Of a DNA stretch of 64,000 bases, positions 16,526 to 25,041 are shown piece after piece. A model generated the notes under the pieces. That model had not been told where the DNA came from and did not search any database. It saw nothing but the letters and a program-made list of their open reading frames with translations. The position numbers were made by a program, and so were the translations under genes. Where the stretch lies: the NCBI RefSeq assembly GCF_001005305.1, contig NZ_LBMH01000007.1:1-64000 (forward strand). The letters are read 5' to 3'. The first letter of the stretch is position 1. Each line of letters begins with the position of its first letter. Source of the DNA: Kordia zhangzhouensis (GTDB lineage Bacteria > Bacteroidota > Bacteroidia > Flavobacteriales > Flavobacteriaceae).

Positions 16526-19042
16526 ATGAAAAAGTATTTTTTTGTATGTTGTTTTCTAATCGCTTTTTTAAGTGCTGCGCAGGAAAAGGACATGTTTTCG
16601 TACTATTTACCTCAAAATGTAACATACAATAAAAATATTCCCACGCCTAAAAGTGTCATTGGTCATGAAGTTGGAAAATGGCACGTAACACATGATAAGT
16701 TAGTGATGTATATGAAAACACTCGCTGCGAGTTCAGATCGTATCACAATTCAAGATCGAGGAAAAACTTTTGAAGATAGACCATTACTATTACTTACTAT
16801 AACAGCTCCCGAGAATCATCAAAACATTGAGAAAATTCAGAAAGAACATGTATCGTTAACAGAGTCTAACGGACAAAATATAGATGTTTCTAATATGCCA
16901 ATTGTAGTATATCAAGGATTTTCTATTCATGGAAACGAAGCTAGCGGTAGTAATGCTGCTTTGCTTCTCGCCTATTATTTGGCTGCTGCAGAAGGATCAC
17001 AAATGGATAATTTATTGAATAATACAATCATTTTATTGGATCCTTCTTTTAATCCTGATGGGTTGCAACGATTTGCAAGTTGGGTTAATATGCATAAAAG
17101 TGAGCATTTAATCAGCGATCCGCAAGACAGAGAATATACTGAATCATGGCCACAAGGACGTACAAATCATTATTGGTTTGACATGAATAGAGATTGGCTC
17201 CCTGTACAATTACCTGAATCGAGAGCACGTATTAATACATTTCATCAATGGATGCCTAATATTTTGACCGATCATCATGAAATGGGCTCTAATTCTTCAT
17301 TCTTTTTTCAACCTGGTATTCCGTCACGTACACATCCTTTAACACCAAAAATGAACCAAGATTTGACAAAAGAAATTGCTACGTATCACGCAAAAGCTTT
17401 TGATAAACTAGGCTCTTTTTATTATACAGAGGAAAGTTTTGATGATTTTTATTATGGAAAAGGTTCTACGTTTCCCGATATTAATGGAAGTATAGGGATT
17501 TTATTTGAACAAGGAAGTGCTCGTGGGCATGTTCAGGAAACTGAAAATGGTTTGTTGACATTCCCTTTTGCTATTCGAAATCAATTCACAGCGGCATTGT
17601 CTACGCTAGAAGCTGCTAAAAATATGCGGACAGATATTTTACGATACCAACAACAATTCTACAGTAGTGCACAAAAAGAAGCTAACAATTCAAAAATACG
17701 TGCTATTGTTTTTGGTGACGAAAAAGATGCGGCAAAAACATATCATTTAGCTGAAATGCTACAACGACACAAAATTACTGTACATGCGTTGAAAAATGAT
17801 TTTACACAAAACGGAAAAACGTATGCAAAAGGAAGTAGTTATATTGTTCCTGTTGACCAGCGTCAAAGTAGGTTAATTACTGCCATTTTTGAGAAACGAA
17901 CAAAGTTTCAAGATAGCTTATTTTACGATATTTCTGCATGGACACTACCATTGGCGTTCAACCTTTCCTATGATAATTTAAGTTCTCTTTCTAATGCAGG
18001 CGATGTTATTACGGAATTAAAAATTCCTAGAGGAGATGTAATAGGTGCTGGAGATTATGCTTATTTATTTGAGTGGAATGAATATTACTCTCCCAAAGCG
18101 CTAGCCAAAATTAAAGCAAAAGGGTTGCGTGCTAAAGTGGCTATGAAACCGTTTACTTTGGAAGGAAAACGTTATGAGTATGGAACCATTATGATTCCAG
18201 TTCAAAATCAACAGTTGAATGCAAAAGAATTACGTACGTTTTTAACAGAAATTGCCAACGAAAGTCATATAACCATTACAAGTGTTAGTTCTGGCTTAAC
18301 AGAAGGTATAGACTTAGGAAGTAATAATTTTAAAGCTATTAAAAACAGCAAAGTAGCCATGCTAATTGGCGACAATATTACCTCATATGATGCGGGAGAA
18401 ATTTGGCATTTATTTGACCAACGTTATGAAATTTCACTTACAAAACTTGATACTCGTAATTTTGAAAGAAAAAATCTTTCAGCATATACACATATTATTA
18501 TCCCAAACACATATTCGTTGCCAAAAGATATTACAACAAAGCTGAAAGATTGGGTTAAAAATGGAGGAACTCTAATTGGATACAGAAATACTGTACGTTA
18601 TTTAACTAACAATAATTTTATTTCATTAGATATTAAGAAAACTGGAATTGAAGCAAAAAATGTTTCATTTGAACAGCGAAGAGATCATACTGGTGCACAA
18701 GTTATTGGTGGAGCTATTTTCAATACTAAGATTGATCGTTCACATCCTATAAATTTTGGATATTTAAATGATGAACTTCCAATGTTTCGAAATACTACGG
18801 TTTTTCTTAATCCTAATGATAAAAGCTATAACAATCCGATTCAGTACACCAACAATCCACTATTAAGTGGTTATATTTCAGAAGAAAACTTGGAGCTTCT
18901 TAAAAATAGTGTTCCTTTTCAAACAGCACAAATGGGTGGCGGACGTGTTATTGTTTTCACAGACAATACTAACTTCAGAGCCTTTTGGTACGGGACTAAT
19001 AAATTATTGATGAATGCAATTTTCTTTTCAAATATGATGTAA
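16526..19042 (+). CDS. Secreted M14 family zinc carboxypeptidase
   Basis: 838 residues with a signal peptide (1-18, ending LSAAQ). The M14 catalytic domain covers about 25-370: zinc ligands His135 and Glu138 in SIHGNEASG, and the third His in TDHHEMG (250-251). The DPSFNPDG and DMNRDW segments are family-typical. The remaining 450 residues include a region near 610-720 resembling a class I glutamine-amidotransferase-like fold (KVAMLIGD..., no catalytic Cys noticed), as in many long Bacteroidota M14 proteins. It should trim C-terminal residues from peptides in the periplasm or outside. It faces the tRNA-binding protein gene, with a 26-base gap between the stop codons. Confidence 0.88.
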   Translation: MKKYFFVCCFLIAFLSAAQEKDMFSYYLPQNVTYNKNIPTPKSVIGHEVGKWHVTHDKLVMYMKTLAASSDRITIQDRGKTFEDRPLLLLTITAPENHQNIEKIQKEHVSLTESNGQNIDVSNMPIVVYQGFSIHGNEASGSNAALLLAYYLAAAEGSQMDNLLNNTIILLDPSFNPDGLQRFASWVNMHKSEHLISDPQDREYTESWPQGRTNHYWFDMNRDWLPVQLPESRARINTFHQWMPNILTDHHEMGSNSSFFFQPGIPSRTHPLTPKMNQDLTKEIATYHAKAFDKLGSFYYTEESFDDFYYGKGSTFPDINGSIGILFEQGSARGHVQETENGLLTFPFAIRNQFTAALSTLEAAKNMRTDILRYQQQFYSSAQKEANNSKIRAIVFGDEKDAAKTYHLAEMLQRHKITVHALKNDFTQNGKTYAKGSSYIVPVDQRQSRLITAIFEKRTKFQDSLFYDISAWTLPLAFNLSYDNLSSLSNAGDVITELKIPRGDVIGAGDYAYLFEWNEYYSPKALAKIKAKGLRAKVAMKPFTLEGKRYEYGTIMIPVQNQQLNAKELRTFLTEIANESHITITSVSSGLTEGIDLGSNNFKAIKNSKVAMLIGDNITSYDAGEIWHLFDQRYEISLTKLDTRNFERKNLSAYTHIIIPNTYSLPKDITTKLKDWVKNGGTLIGYRNTVRYLTNNNFISLDIKKTGIEAKNVSFEQRRDHTGAQVIGGAIFNTKIDRSHPINFGYLNDELPMFRNTTVFLNPNDKSYNNPIQYTNNPLLSGYISEENLELLKNSVPFQTAQMGGGRVIVFTDNTNFRAFWYGTNKLLMNAIFFSNMM

Positions 19043-19068
19043 CTACTGCGCTATGTGTGATGTGTTTT

Positions 19069-19404
19069 TTATGAAATTTTTAAACCGTTTGGGATTGGGA
19101 CTGAAGGCTCCATTAAAATAACATCATCCCCATCAACAGCTCCCATGACTAAACACTCAGAGAAAAAATTAGCAATTTGCTTTTTAGGAAAATTCACAAC
19201 GGCCATTATTTGTTTGCCAACTAATTCTTCTTTTGAATAGCGTTTTGTAATTTGTGCAGATGATTTTCGAATTCCAATTTCTGAGCCAAAATCAATTGTA
19301 AGTTGATATGCTGGTTTTCTTGCTTTTGGAAAGTCATTGACTTCCATAATTGTTCCAATACGCATGTCTACTTTTGCAAAATCACTCCATAGTAAATCAC
19401 TCAT
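19069..19404 (-). CDS. csaA: CsaA-like tRNA-binding domain protein
   Basis: 111 residues from the ATG at 19404 (MSDLLWSDFAKVDMRIGTI); an in-frame start 15 codons earlier would overlap the divergent promoter and adds unlike residues. The OB-fold tRNA-binding domain fills the protein: DMRIGTI, the FPKARKPAYQL strand, ITKRY and the FPKKQIANFFSECLVMGA segment match CsaA, a small dimeric tRNA-binding/chaperone-like protein. Divergent to the thioredoxin-fold gene, with 45 bases between the starts. Confidence 0.88.
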   Translation of the reverse strand: MSDLLWSDFAKVDMRIGTIMEVNDFPKARKPAYQLTIDFGSEIGIRKSSAQITKRYSKEELVGKQIMAVVNFPKKQIANFFSECLVMGAVDGDDVILMEPSVPIPNGLKIS

Positions 19405-19449
19405 AGTATTTTTTTGAGTAAATTTATGGCTTAAAAAACAAACTATCAA

Positions 19450-20007
19450 ATGGCACTTACACCTTCAAATATGCTTTCTCTTGGAACCAAAGCTCCTGAT
19501 TTTTCTTTGCTAGATACCATTTCAAACGCTACGGTTTCTTTGCGTCAACATAGCGGAACAAACGGAACTATTATTATGTTTATTTGTAATCATTGTCCAT
19601 TTGTAAAACATGTGAATCAAGGAATTGTAAAATTGGCTAATGATTATATGTCAAAAGGAATACAATTTATTGCCATTTCTAGTAATGACATAGAAAATTA
19701 TCCAGAAGATGCGCCACATTTAATGAAGGAGAACGCTGCGCAGGAAGGCTTTCCTTTTCCATATTTGTACGATGAAACACAACAAGTTGCCAAAGCATAT
19801 GATGCTGCTTGTACTCCTGATTTTTATCTTTTTGATGAAGATTTATTACTTATATATCGTGGTCAATTAGATGATTCTCGTCCAAACAACGGAATACCCG
19901 TTACAGGAAACTCTATTCGGTACGCCTTAGATATGTTACTCTCTGGCAGACAAATGAGTAGAATTCAAAAACCTAGTATTGGTTGTAATATTAAATGGAA
20001 GAACTAA
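19450..20007 (+). CDS. Thioredoxin-fold peroxiredoxin-like (AhpC/TSA) protein
   Basis: 185 residues. APDFSLLDT opens an AhpC/TSA-type thioredoxin fold; the redox motif is CNHCPF (a C-x2-C active site), followed by FIAISSNDIENYPEDAP, the insert typical of this ResA/AhpC-related family. No signal peptide or membrane anchor, so cytoplasmic. It could act as a thiol-disulfide reductase or peroxidase; which one cannot be told. The stop codon (20005-20007) directly abuts the stop codon of the facing DinB-like gene at 20008. Confidence 0.82.
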   Translation: MALTPSNMLSLGTKAPDFSLLDTISNATVSLRQHSGTNGTIIMFICNHCPFVKHVNQGIVKLANDYMSKGIQFIAISSNDIENYPEDAPHLMKENAAQEGFPFPYLYDETQQVAKAYDAACTPDFYLFDEDLLLIYRGQLDDSRPNNGIPVTGNSIRYALDMLLSGRQMSRIQKPSIGCNIKWKN

Positions 20008-20562
20008 TTATTTCTTTACATTTTTATTAATCCAATTATTTCGCATCAATACATTTTCAATATGAGCATAATGATGGTTGCAATGCCAAGCATAAATAGC
20101 TATATTTTCTACCAAACAAACTTCTTTACTTCCTTCTGGATGAATAAATATTCTTTTCAATTGTGTTTCAGACAATCCTTTTAATAAATAAACCCATTTA
20201 GCATGCAAGGAATTAATTGTGGAAAGCGCAAGTGAAATTGGCGCAAACTTACTATCAAACATGTCTGCCCAACGATCTTCATAATATGCTTTTATAATAG
20301 GTTTCTCCTCTGTAAGTGTCCACTTAAAACGAATATAACTATTCAGATGACTATCGGCAATATGATGTACTACTTGCCTAATTGTCCAGCCACCTGGTCT
20401 ATATACTGTATCCAATTGAAACTCTGACAAATGAGAAACTAATTGTTGAAGACGATTAGGGAATTCTTCTATAGTTTGTATCCAATCAGCAATCATCTCC
20501 GTTGTAATATTTTCTGGAATGTCGGGTTTTCCTTTTGGATACTTGAGTGATTCTAAATTCAT
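20008..20562 (-). CDS. DinB/YfiT-like putative metal-dependent hydrolase or bacillithiol-type transferase
   Basis: 184 residues, the usual length for YfiT-type DinB proteins. The four-helix fold carries three expected metal-binding His sites: VVHHIADSHLN (middle) and HCNHHYAHI (near the C-terminus). RPGGWTIRQV is characteristic of this group. Members act as thiol transferases or hydrolases with a divalent metal; substrate unknown here. The start codon lies only 4-5 bases after the T-run of the terminator of the upstream immunophilin gene, leaving almost no room for a separate promoter. Confidence 0.82.
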   Translation of the reverse strand: MNLESLKYPKGKPDIPENITTEMIADWIQTIEEFPNRLQQLVSHLSEFQLDTVYRPGGWTIRQVVHHIADSHLNSYIRFKWTLTEEKPIIKAYYEDRWADMFDSKFAPISLALSTINSLHAKWVYLLKGLSETQLKRIFIHPEGSKEVCLVENIAIYAWHCNHHYAHIENVLMRNNWINKNVKK

Positions 20563-20566
20563 AATT

Positions 20567-20596
20567 AAAAAAAACGCTCTGAAATTTCAGAGCGTT
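20567..20596 (-). terminator. Terminator of the immunophilin gene, abutting the DinB start
   Basis: A perfect 12-base palindromic stem (20573-20584 with 20585-20596) followed on the minus strand by eight T. It fills the 41-base gap between the two genes. Confidence 0.8.
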
Positions 20597-20603
20597 CAAG
20601 ATA

Positions 20604-21536
20604 TTATTTTACATCCATTAATTCTACATCAAACATAAGCATTGCATTTGGAGGAATAACGCCTCCTGCTCCTCTAGCTCCGTATCCTAAATGTGGTGGA
20701 ATTACAAAGCGAGCTTTATCACCAACTTTCAACAATGCAATACCTTCATCCCAACCAGAAATTACATTTCCTTGTCCTAAAGGAAACTCAATAGGTTTGT
20801 TGGCTCTGTAAGAAGAATCAAAAACACGTCCATCAGGAAACATTCCTTTGTAGTGAACCGAAACAATTTTTCCTGCTTCAGCCGTTGGTCCATTTCCTTC
20901 TTGAATAATTTTATAACGCAATCCACTTTCTGTTTTATCAAAACCAGTAGCGATTTCTTCAATTTCTTTCTCCATTTTCTCTTTAGCTGCCTTTTCTCTT
21001 TCGGCCTTAGCTCCATTAAATAATCTGAATTGTTCAACAGCATTAAATGCTTCTGCTTCTGCTCCAATTCTTACGATCTCTACATTATCAATTTTATCTC
21101 CTTGAGAAATAGTATCTACAACTTCTTGTCCACTTTCTACATGTCCAAAAACAGTGTGTTTTCCATCCAACCATGGAGTTGGCACATGTGTAATAAAGAA
21201 CTGGCTTCCATTTGTCCCTGGTCCAGCATTTGCCATAGATAAAACTCCTGGAGCATCATGTTTGAGTGTTGGATGAATTTCATCATCAAAATTATATCCA
21301 GGACTTCCAGTACCTGTCCCTAAAGGACAACCACCTTGAATCATAAAATCAGGAATTACTCTATGAAAAGAAAGTCCATTATAATAAGGAGTTCCTTGTG
21401 GTTTTGCTTTATTTTCTAAATTTCCTTCAGCTAAAGCAACAAAGTTACCTACTGTTCCTGGCGTTCTTTTATAAGTTAAACTTAAAAGGATTTCACCTTT
21501 CGTTGTATGAAGTTTTGCGTATAATCCGTCTTTCAT
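20604..21536 (-). CDS. Dual-family immunophilin: cyclophilin fused to FKBP-type prolyl isomerase
   Basis: 310 residues from the ATG at 21536 ([16 protein letters not shown]); a longer in-frame start adds 25 residues with no homology. Residues about 5-165 are a cyclophilin domain with [15 protein letters not shown] and [15 protein letters not shown]; residues about 205-310 are an FKBP domain with [35 protein letters not shown] and [11 protein letters not shown] charged Glu/Lys helix links them. Both catalyse cis-trans isomerisation of peptidyl-prolyl bonds. No signal peptide, so cytoplasmic. Such fusions are known in Bacteroidota. Confidence 0.92.
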   Translation of the reverse strand: MKDGLYAKLHTTKGEILLSLTYKRTPGTVGNFVALAEGNLENKAKPQGTPYYNGLSFHRVIPDFMIQGGCPLGTGTGSPGYNFDDEIHPTLKHDAPGVLSMANAGPGTNGSQFFITHVPTPWLDGKHTVFGHVESGQEVVDTISQGDKIDNVEIVRIGAEAEAFNAVEQFRLFNGAKAEREKAAKEKMEKEIEEIATGFDKTESGLRYKIIQEGNGPTAEAGKIVSVHYKGMFPDGRVFDSSYRANKPIEFPLGQGNVISGWDEGIALLKVGDKARFVIPPHLGYGARGAGGVIPPNAMLMFDVELMDVK

Positions 21537-22013
21537 TATGATAAATTTTATTTGAAATGCGAAGATACGCATCCTAAAACAATTAGGAAATACACAGAAG
21601 AAAATAATCACCTTACCGATTGTACTGTATTACCGTACTTTTTTTACTTAAAAACCATACCTTCTTTTTTTAGTTTGGTTTTAACTTGATTTCTCGAAAT
21701 CAAGTTATAGAACCGAAAAATTAACATCTCTGATTTTCAGTTACTTAAATTTGATTTTACGCTCTTTAAAAAATAAAAAATATAGTATTTTTTTATGAAT
21801 CAGGAGTTCAAGTAGTGTTTTGAAACAAAACGAATAATAAATGTTTTTTTTATCTATAAAACATTTGTAAACACGAAAAAAAGTAAGGTAAAAACTTACA
21901 AAATGAGATTAAAAAAGTACTTTTTAAGGGCTGAAGAATAAAACGTTAGGAAAAAATGAGTAACAAAATAAAGAAACAATAACTAGTAAATAACTTAATT
22001 AAAATTAAAAAAA
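21537..22013. other. AT-rich intergenic region upstream of the small lipoprotein gene
   Basis: No coding sequence supported. Contains an 11-base perfect stem with a CTCG loop (21682-21707), a 14-base AT palindrome (21912-21925), and an approximate -7 element (AACATTTG, about 150 bases before the lipoprotein gene). It must hold the promoter of the signalling trio and the immunophilin promoter, but neither is clear. Confidence 0.4.
21682..21707. repeat. Perfect inverted repeat, hairpin or operator candidate
   Basis: TAACTTGATTT and its reverse complement flank CTCG. There is no T-run after it, so it does not look like a terminator. It is 146 bases upstream of the immunophilin start on one side and 307 bases upstream of the lipoprotein gene on the other, so it may be an operator. 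Confidence 0.35.
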
Positions 22014-22196
22014 ATGAAAAAAATATTCGGATTATTCGTATTATTATTAATAGTGAATTTAGGATTTATAGCATGTGAGCCAAACAGTATTTCAGATGCA
22101 GGAGACGATAATGTTTTTGAAAATGTAACAGGAACTGGTGGCGATGAAGAAGTTGTTGAAGGAGAAGGAAGTGATAGCCCATCTTCTACCAATTAA
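22014..22196 (+). CDS. Small acidic lipoprotein preceding the sensor kinase
   Basis: 60 residues. A signal peptide with a lipobox (VNLGFIAC, lipidated Cys21) is followed by 39 acidic, Gly/Ser/Asp/Glu-rich residues without aromatic or other structured content. A terminator (22225-22258) follows, so it is transcribed apart from, or partly read through into, the kinase gene. The position suggests a link to the sensor, for example as a surface or periplasmic partner, but this is inference. No family recognised. Confidence 0.6.
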   Translation: MKKIFGLFVLLLIVNLGFIACEPNSISDAGDDNVFENVTGTGGDEEVVEGEGSDSPSSTN

Positions 22197-22224
22197 ACTA
22201 TAAAATATCATATAAACTATAAAG

Positions 22225-22258
22225 AGCCTCTGATAAACTAATATTTGAGGCTTTTTTT
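22225..22258 (+). terminator. Terminator after the small lipoprotein gene
   Basis: AGCCTC (22225-22230) pairs with GAGGCT (22247-22252), followed by seven T. The loop is long (16 bases), so termination may be partial. Confidence 0.55.
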
Positions 22259-22262
22259 AAAA

Positions 22263-22286
22263 TTATTTATTTTTACAAATAAATAA
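22263..22286. promoter_or_regulatory. Perfect AT palindrome upstream of the sensor kinase
   Basis: TTATTTATTT and AAATAAATAA are perfect 10-base inverted arms around TTAC, ending 17 bases before the start codon at 22304. It could be an operator or an mRNA hairpin covering the ribosome-binding region. Low GC makes chance occurrence possible. Confidence 0.3.
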
Positions 22287-22303
22287 ATTATGCAGCATCA
22301 CTA

Positions 22304-24307
22304 ATGCTTATAAAAAAATATATATTATTACTATTAGCAATCGTTTCATTTACAAACTTGTATTCTCAAAATACTGCTATTAATGATTCTATTCAAGAGC
22401 TGATAAAAAAGTCTAATGACAAAACTTTAGAAACTTACCTACGTAGGAATTATTTAAAATTGGCGGTAGAGAAAAATTCGTTGATTGATTATGATTCTAT
22501 CAGAAGTAAAAATCTCTACAAAATTTCAAATAGTTTTTTAAAACTAAAAGATTCTGCAAACTTCAGAAAAATAAATGAGCTTGGTTTAAACTTCTCTCGC
22601 AAAATCAAAGACTCTGTTAACTTAGCAAAACACTATTGGGATTTAGCTACCTTTTATAAGTATCATAAAATAAATGACAGTGCATATATTTGTTATGAAA
22701 CTTCAAGAAAAATCAATCAAAAGTTAGGAAACTTACTTAATGTAGGTAAGTTACAGTATAACATTTCTGAAGTTCAGATTAAAGTTAAAGATTATACCGG
22801 AAGTGAACTCACAACTACCAAAGCAATCGAAATATTTAAAGAATTAAAATCTTACCGTAGTTTGTACAGTTGCTACAATAACTTAGGAATTATTCACAAC
22901 AACTTAGAAGAGTATGAAAAAGCGTTAGAATACCATAACGAAGCTTTGCTCTATTTAAAAAAATCTGGAGAAAAAAACATTAAAGAAGCTACAACATTAA
23001 ATAATATTGGAGTTGTACATCGTAATGAAGGCAATCACGAATTGGCCGTTAAAAATTATACAGAAGCATTGAAATATGACAGTTTATTTATAAAAAATAC
23101 CCGATTATATGCTACTTTAACAGATAACCTAGCCTATTCTAAGTTTAAATTAAATGACCTAACAGAGTTACCTGAACTATTTTACAAAGCTTTACGTATT
23201 CGAGACAGTCTTGATATTTCTGCAGGTATAATAATCAACAAATTACATTTAGCCGAATACTATTTATTTAAAAAAGATACATTAAAAGGACTTGAACTCA
23301 CTAATGAAGCAATGATTTTAGCTAAAAAAACAAATGCATTTAGAGACTTGCTAGTATCTTATAAATTACTTGCTGAAATTGAACCTGAAAATGCTTCTTC
23401 CCATTTAAATGAATATATAAGAGTAAATGATAGTTTGGTAAAATATGAACGAAGCATTCGAAATAAATTTGCTAGAATTAAGTTTGAAACCGAAGAAGTG
23501 AAAACTCAGAATGAAAGATTAAGTATCCAAAATACATGGATTGTAGCTGTTTCTACTGCAATTATATTTTTTGGTTTTCTTATTTATATCATCACGCAGC
23601 AGCGAACACGTAATAAAGAACTGGAAATGGAGCAACAGCAACAACGTGCCAATGAAGAGATCTATAACTTGATGATTGATCAACAAGATAAAATTGAAGA
23701 AGGGCGAAAACGTGAAAAAGAACGAATATCTTTAGAGCTTCATGATGGTATTTTAGGAAGGTTATTTGGAACGCGATTAAGTTTAGGAAGTTTGAATGGC
23801 AAGGATGATTCCAATTCCAAAAAAATAAGAGAGCAGTATATCAATGAGTTACAAAGCATTGAAGAAGAAGTAAGAAATATATCTCATGAGCTTGGATTGG
23901 ATAATTTCGACAAAACGACGAGTTATAGTACAATGATTGCAAATCTTTTGGAAGAACAATCTAAAATAACTAACTTTAAATACCAGATTGAAGATGATGA
24001 TAGAATTGTCTGGACAGACATTCCTGGGCATATCAAAATCAATATTTATCGTATTATTCAAGAGTCTGTTCAAAATATAAATAAGTATGCGCAAGCAGAA
24101 AATGTAATATTAGATTTTAAAAAACACGAAAATCGTATTCTTTTAACAATTAAAGATGATGGTATCGGTTTTGACCAAGAAAAAAGAAGTAACGGTATTG
24201 GATTAAAAAACATGAAATCACGCGTAACCTTACTTCACGGACAATTCACTATCAACTCAGTTCAAGGTAAAGGAACTTCAGTCACTATTGACGTTCCAAT
24301 GGCGTAG
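22304..24307 (+). CDS. TPR-containing sensor histidine kinase (HisKA_3 type)
   Basis: 667 residues. Signal peptide (1-21, ending LYSQ); periplasmic TPR repeats (about 60-390, with YNNLGIIHNNLEEYEKALEYHNEALLYL as a clear unit); a short coiled region; a membrane segment (about 412-432); a second coiled coil with RKREKERISLELHDG carrying the phospho-acceptor His480 of NarL-type kinases; and a HATPase_c domain with DDGIGFDQ and GIGLKNM to the C-terminus. It should sense a periplasmic cue by its TPRs and phosphorylate the response regulator encoded 16 bases downstream. Confidence 0.9.
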   Translation: MLIKKYILLLLAIVSFTNLYSQNTAINDSIQELIKKSNDKTLETYLRRNYLKLAVEKNSLIDYDSIRSKNLYKISNSFLKLKDSANFRKINELGLNFSRKIKDSVNLAKHYWDLATFYKYHKINDSAYICYETSRKINQKLGNLLNVGKLQYNISEVQIKVKDYTGSELTTTKAIEIFKELKSYRSLYSCYNNLGIIHNNLEEYEKALEYHNEALLYLKKSGEKNIKEATTLNNIGVVHRNEGNHELAVKNYTEALKYDSLFIKNTRLYATLTDNLAYSKFKLNDLTELPELFYKALRIRDSLDISAGIIINKLHLAEYYLFKKDTLKGLELTNEAMILAKKTNAFRDLLVSYKLLAEIEPENASSHLNEYIRVNDSLVKYERSIRNKFARIKFETEEVKTQNERLSIQNTWIVAVSTAIIFFGFLIYIITQQRTRNKELEMEQQQQRANEEIYNLMIDQQDKIEEGRKREKERISLELHDGILGRLFGTRLSLGSLNGKDDSNSKKIREQYINELQSIEEEVRNISHELGLDNFDKTTSYSTMIANLLEEQSKITNFKYQIEDDDRIVWTDIPGHIKINIYRIIQESVQNINKYAQAENVILDFKKHENRILLTIKDDGIGFDQEKRSNGIGLKNMKSRVTLLHGQFTINSVQGKGTSVTIDVPMA

Positions 24308-24323
24308 AACTTAACCTAACGAA

Positions 24324-24992
24324 ATGAAAGATATTAGAGTACTTATTGTAGATGATCATCCAATGATTATTGAAGGCTATAAAAATGCCTTGCTAGGAAT
24401 CAATTCAGACGAAATGAAACTCCGAATTGATACTTCAGATAGTTGTGATGGTGCATATGCAAAAATTAAAAATGCATCGACAGGCACACCTTACGATGTT
24501 GTTTTTTTAGATATAAAACTACCTCCTTCAAGTGATGGAAAAATTATTTCTGGAGAAGATTTAGGAATAAAAGTAAAAGAATTACTTCCCGACACTAAAG
24601 TAGTAATCTTGACAATGTTCAATAATAATTTTAGAATTCATAACATTCTTAAAAATATCAATCCTGATGGTTTTTTGGTTAAGAGTGATGTTACTTCTGA
24701 TGAATTAATGCGAGCTTTTCAAGTTGTTCTTACCGATCCGCCATATTACAGTCATACCGTAACTAAACTACTACGAACACGAATTATTAACGAAGTCGTT
24801 TTGGATGATATTGATAGAAATATTCTTTTCCATTTATCAAAAGGTATAAAAACAAAAAACTTAACAGAATACATTCCGCTCTCGCTTGCTGCAATTGAAA
24901 AACGCAAACGTCATTTGAAAGAGGTATTTGATGTAGAGAAAAAAGGAGATGAATCGTTATTAGAACAAGCTAGAAATACCGGTTTTCTATAA
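24324..24992 (+). CDS. Response regulator, NarL/FixJ-like with divergent LuxR HTH
   Basis: 222 residues. The receiver domain has the acidic pair Asp10-Asp11, the phospho-acceptor Asp63 (VVFLDIK), Thr97 and Lys120. The C-terminal about 65 residues resemble a LuxR-type HTH in spacing (IDRNILFHLSKGIKTKNL..., then LSLAAIEKRKRHLKEVF) but are clearly divergent. It is the likely partner of the upstream kinase, co-transcribed from the same promoter. Confidence 0.85.
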   Translation: MKDIRVLIVDDHPMIIEGYKNALLGINSDEMKLRIDTSDSCDGAYAKIKNASTGTPYDVVFLDIKLPPSSDGKIISGEDLGIKVKELLPDTKVVILTMFNNNFRIHNILKNINPDGFLVKSDVTSDELMRAFQVVLTDPPYYSHTVTKLLRTRIINEVVLDDIDRNILFHLSKGIKTKNLTEYIPLSLAAIEKRKRHLKEVFDVEKKGDESLLEQARNTGFL

Positions 24993-24997
24993 AAACT

Positions 24998-25034
24998 AAA
25001 AAGCTGTTTCCGAATTGGTAAACAGCTTTTTTTT
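24998..25034. terminator. Terminator between the response regulator and recQ
   Basis: A 12-base stem (A5GCTGTTT / AAACAGCT5) with a 10-base loop and a run of eight T on the plus strand. The A-run lets it also act on the minus strand, where recQ ends at 25042. Confidence 0.75.
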
Positions 25035-25041
25035 ATTCTTT

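Noticed and set aside
21903-21941. Tiny reading frame MRLKKYFLRAEE upstream of the lipoprotein gene
   Set aside because: Only 12 codons, without a ribosome-binding site or homology; may be chance in AT-rich DNA.
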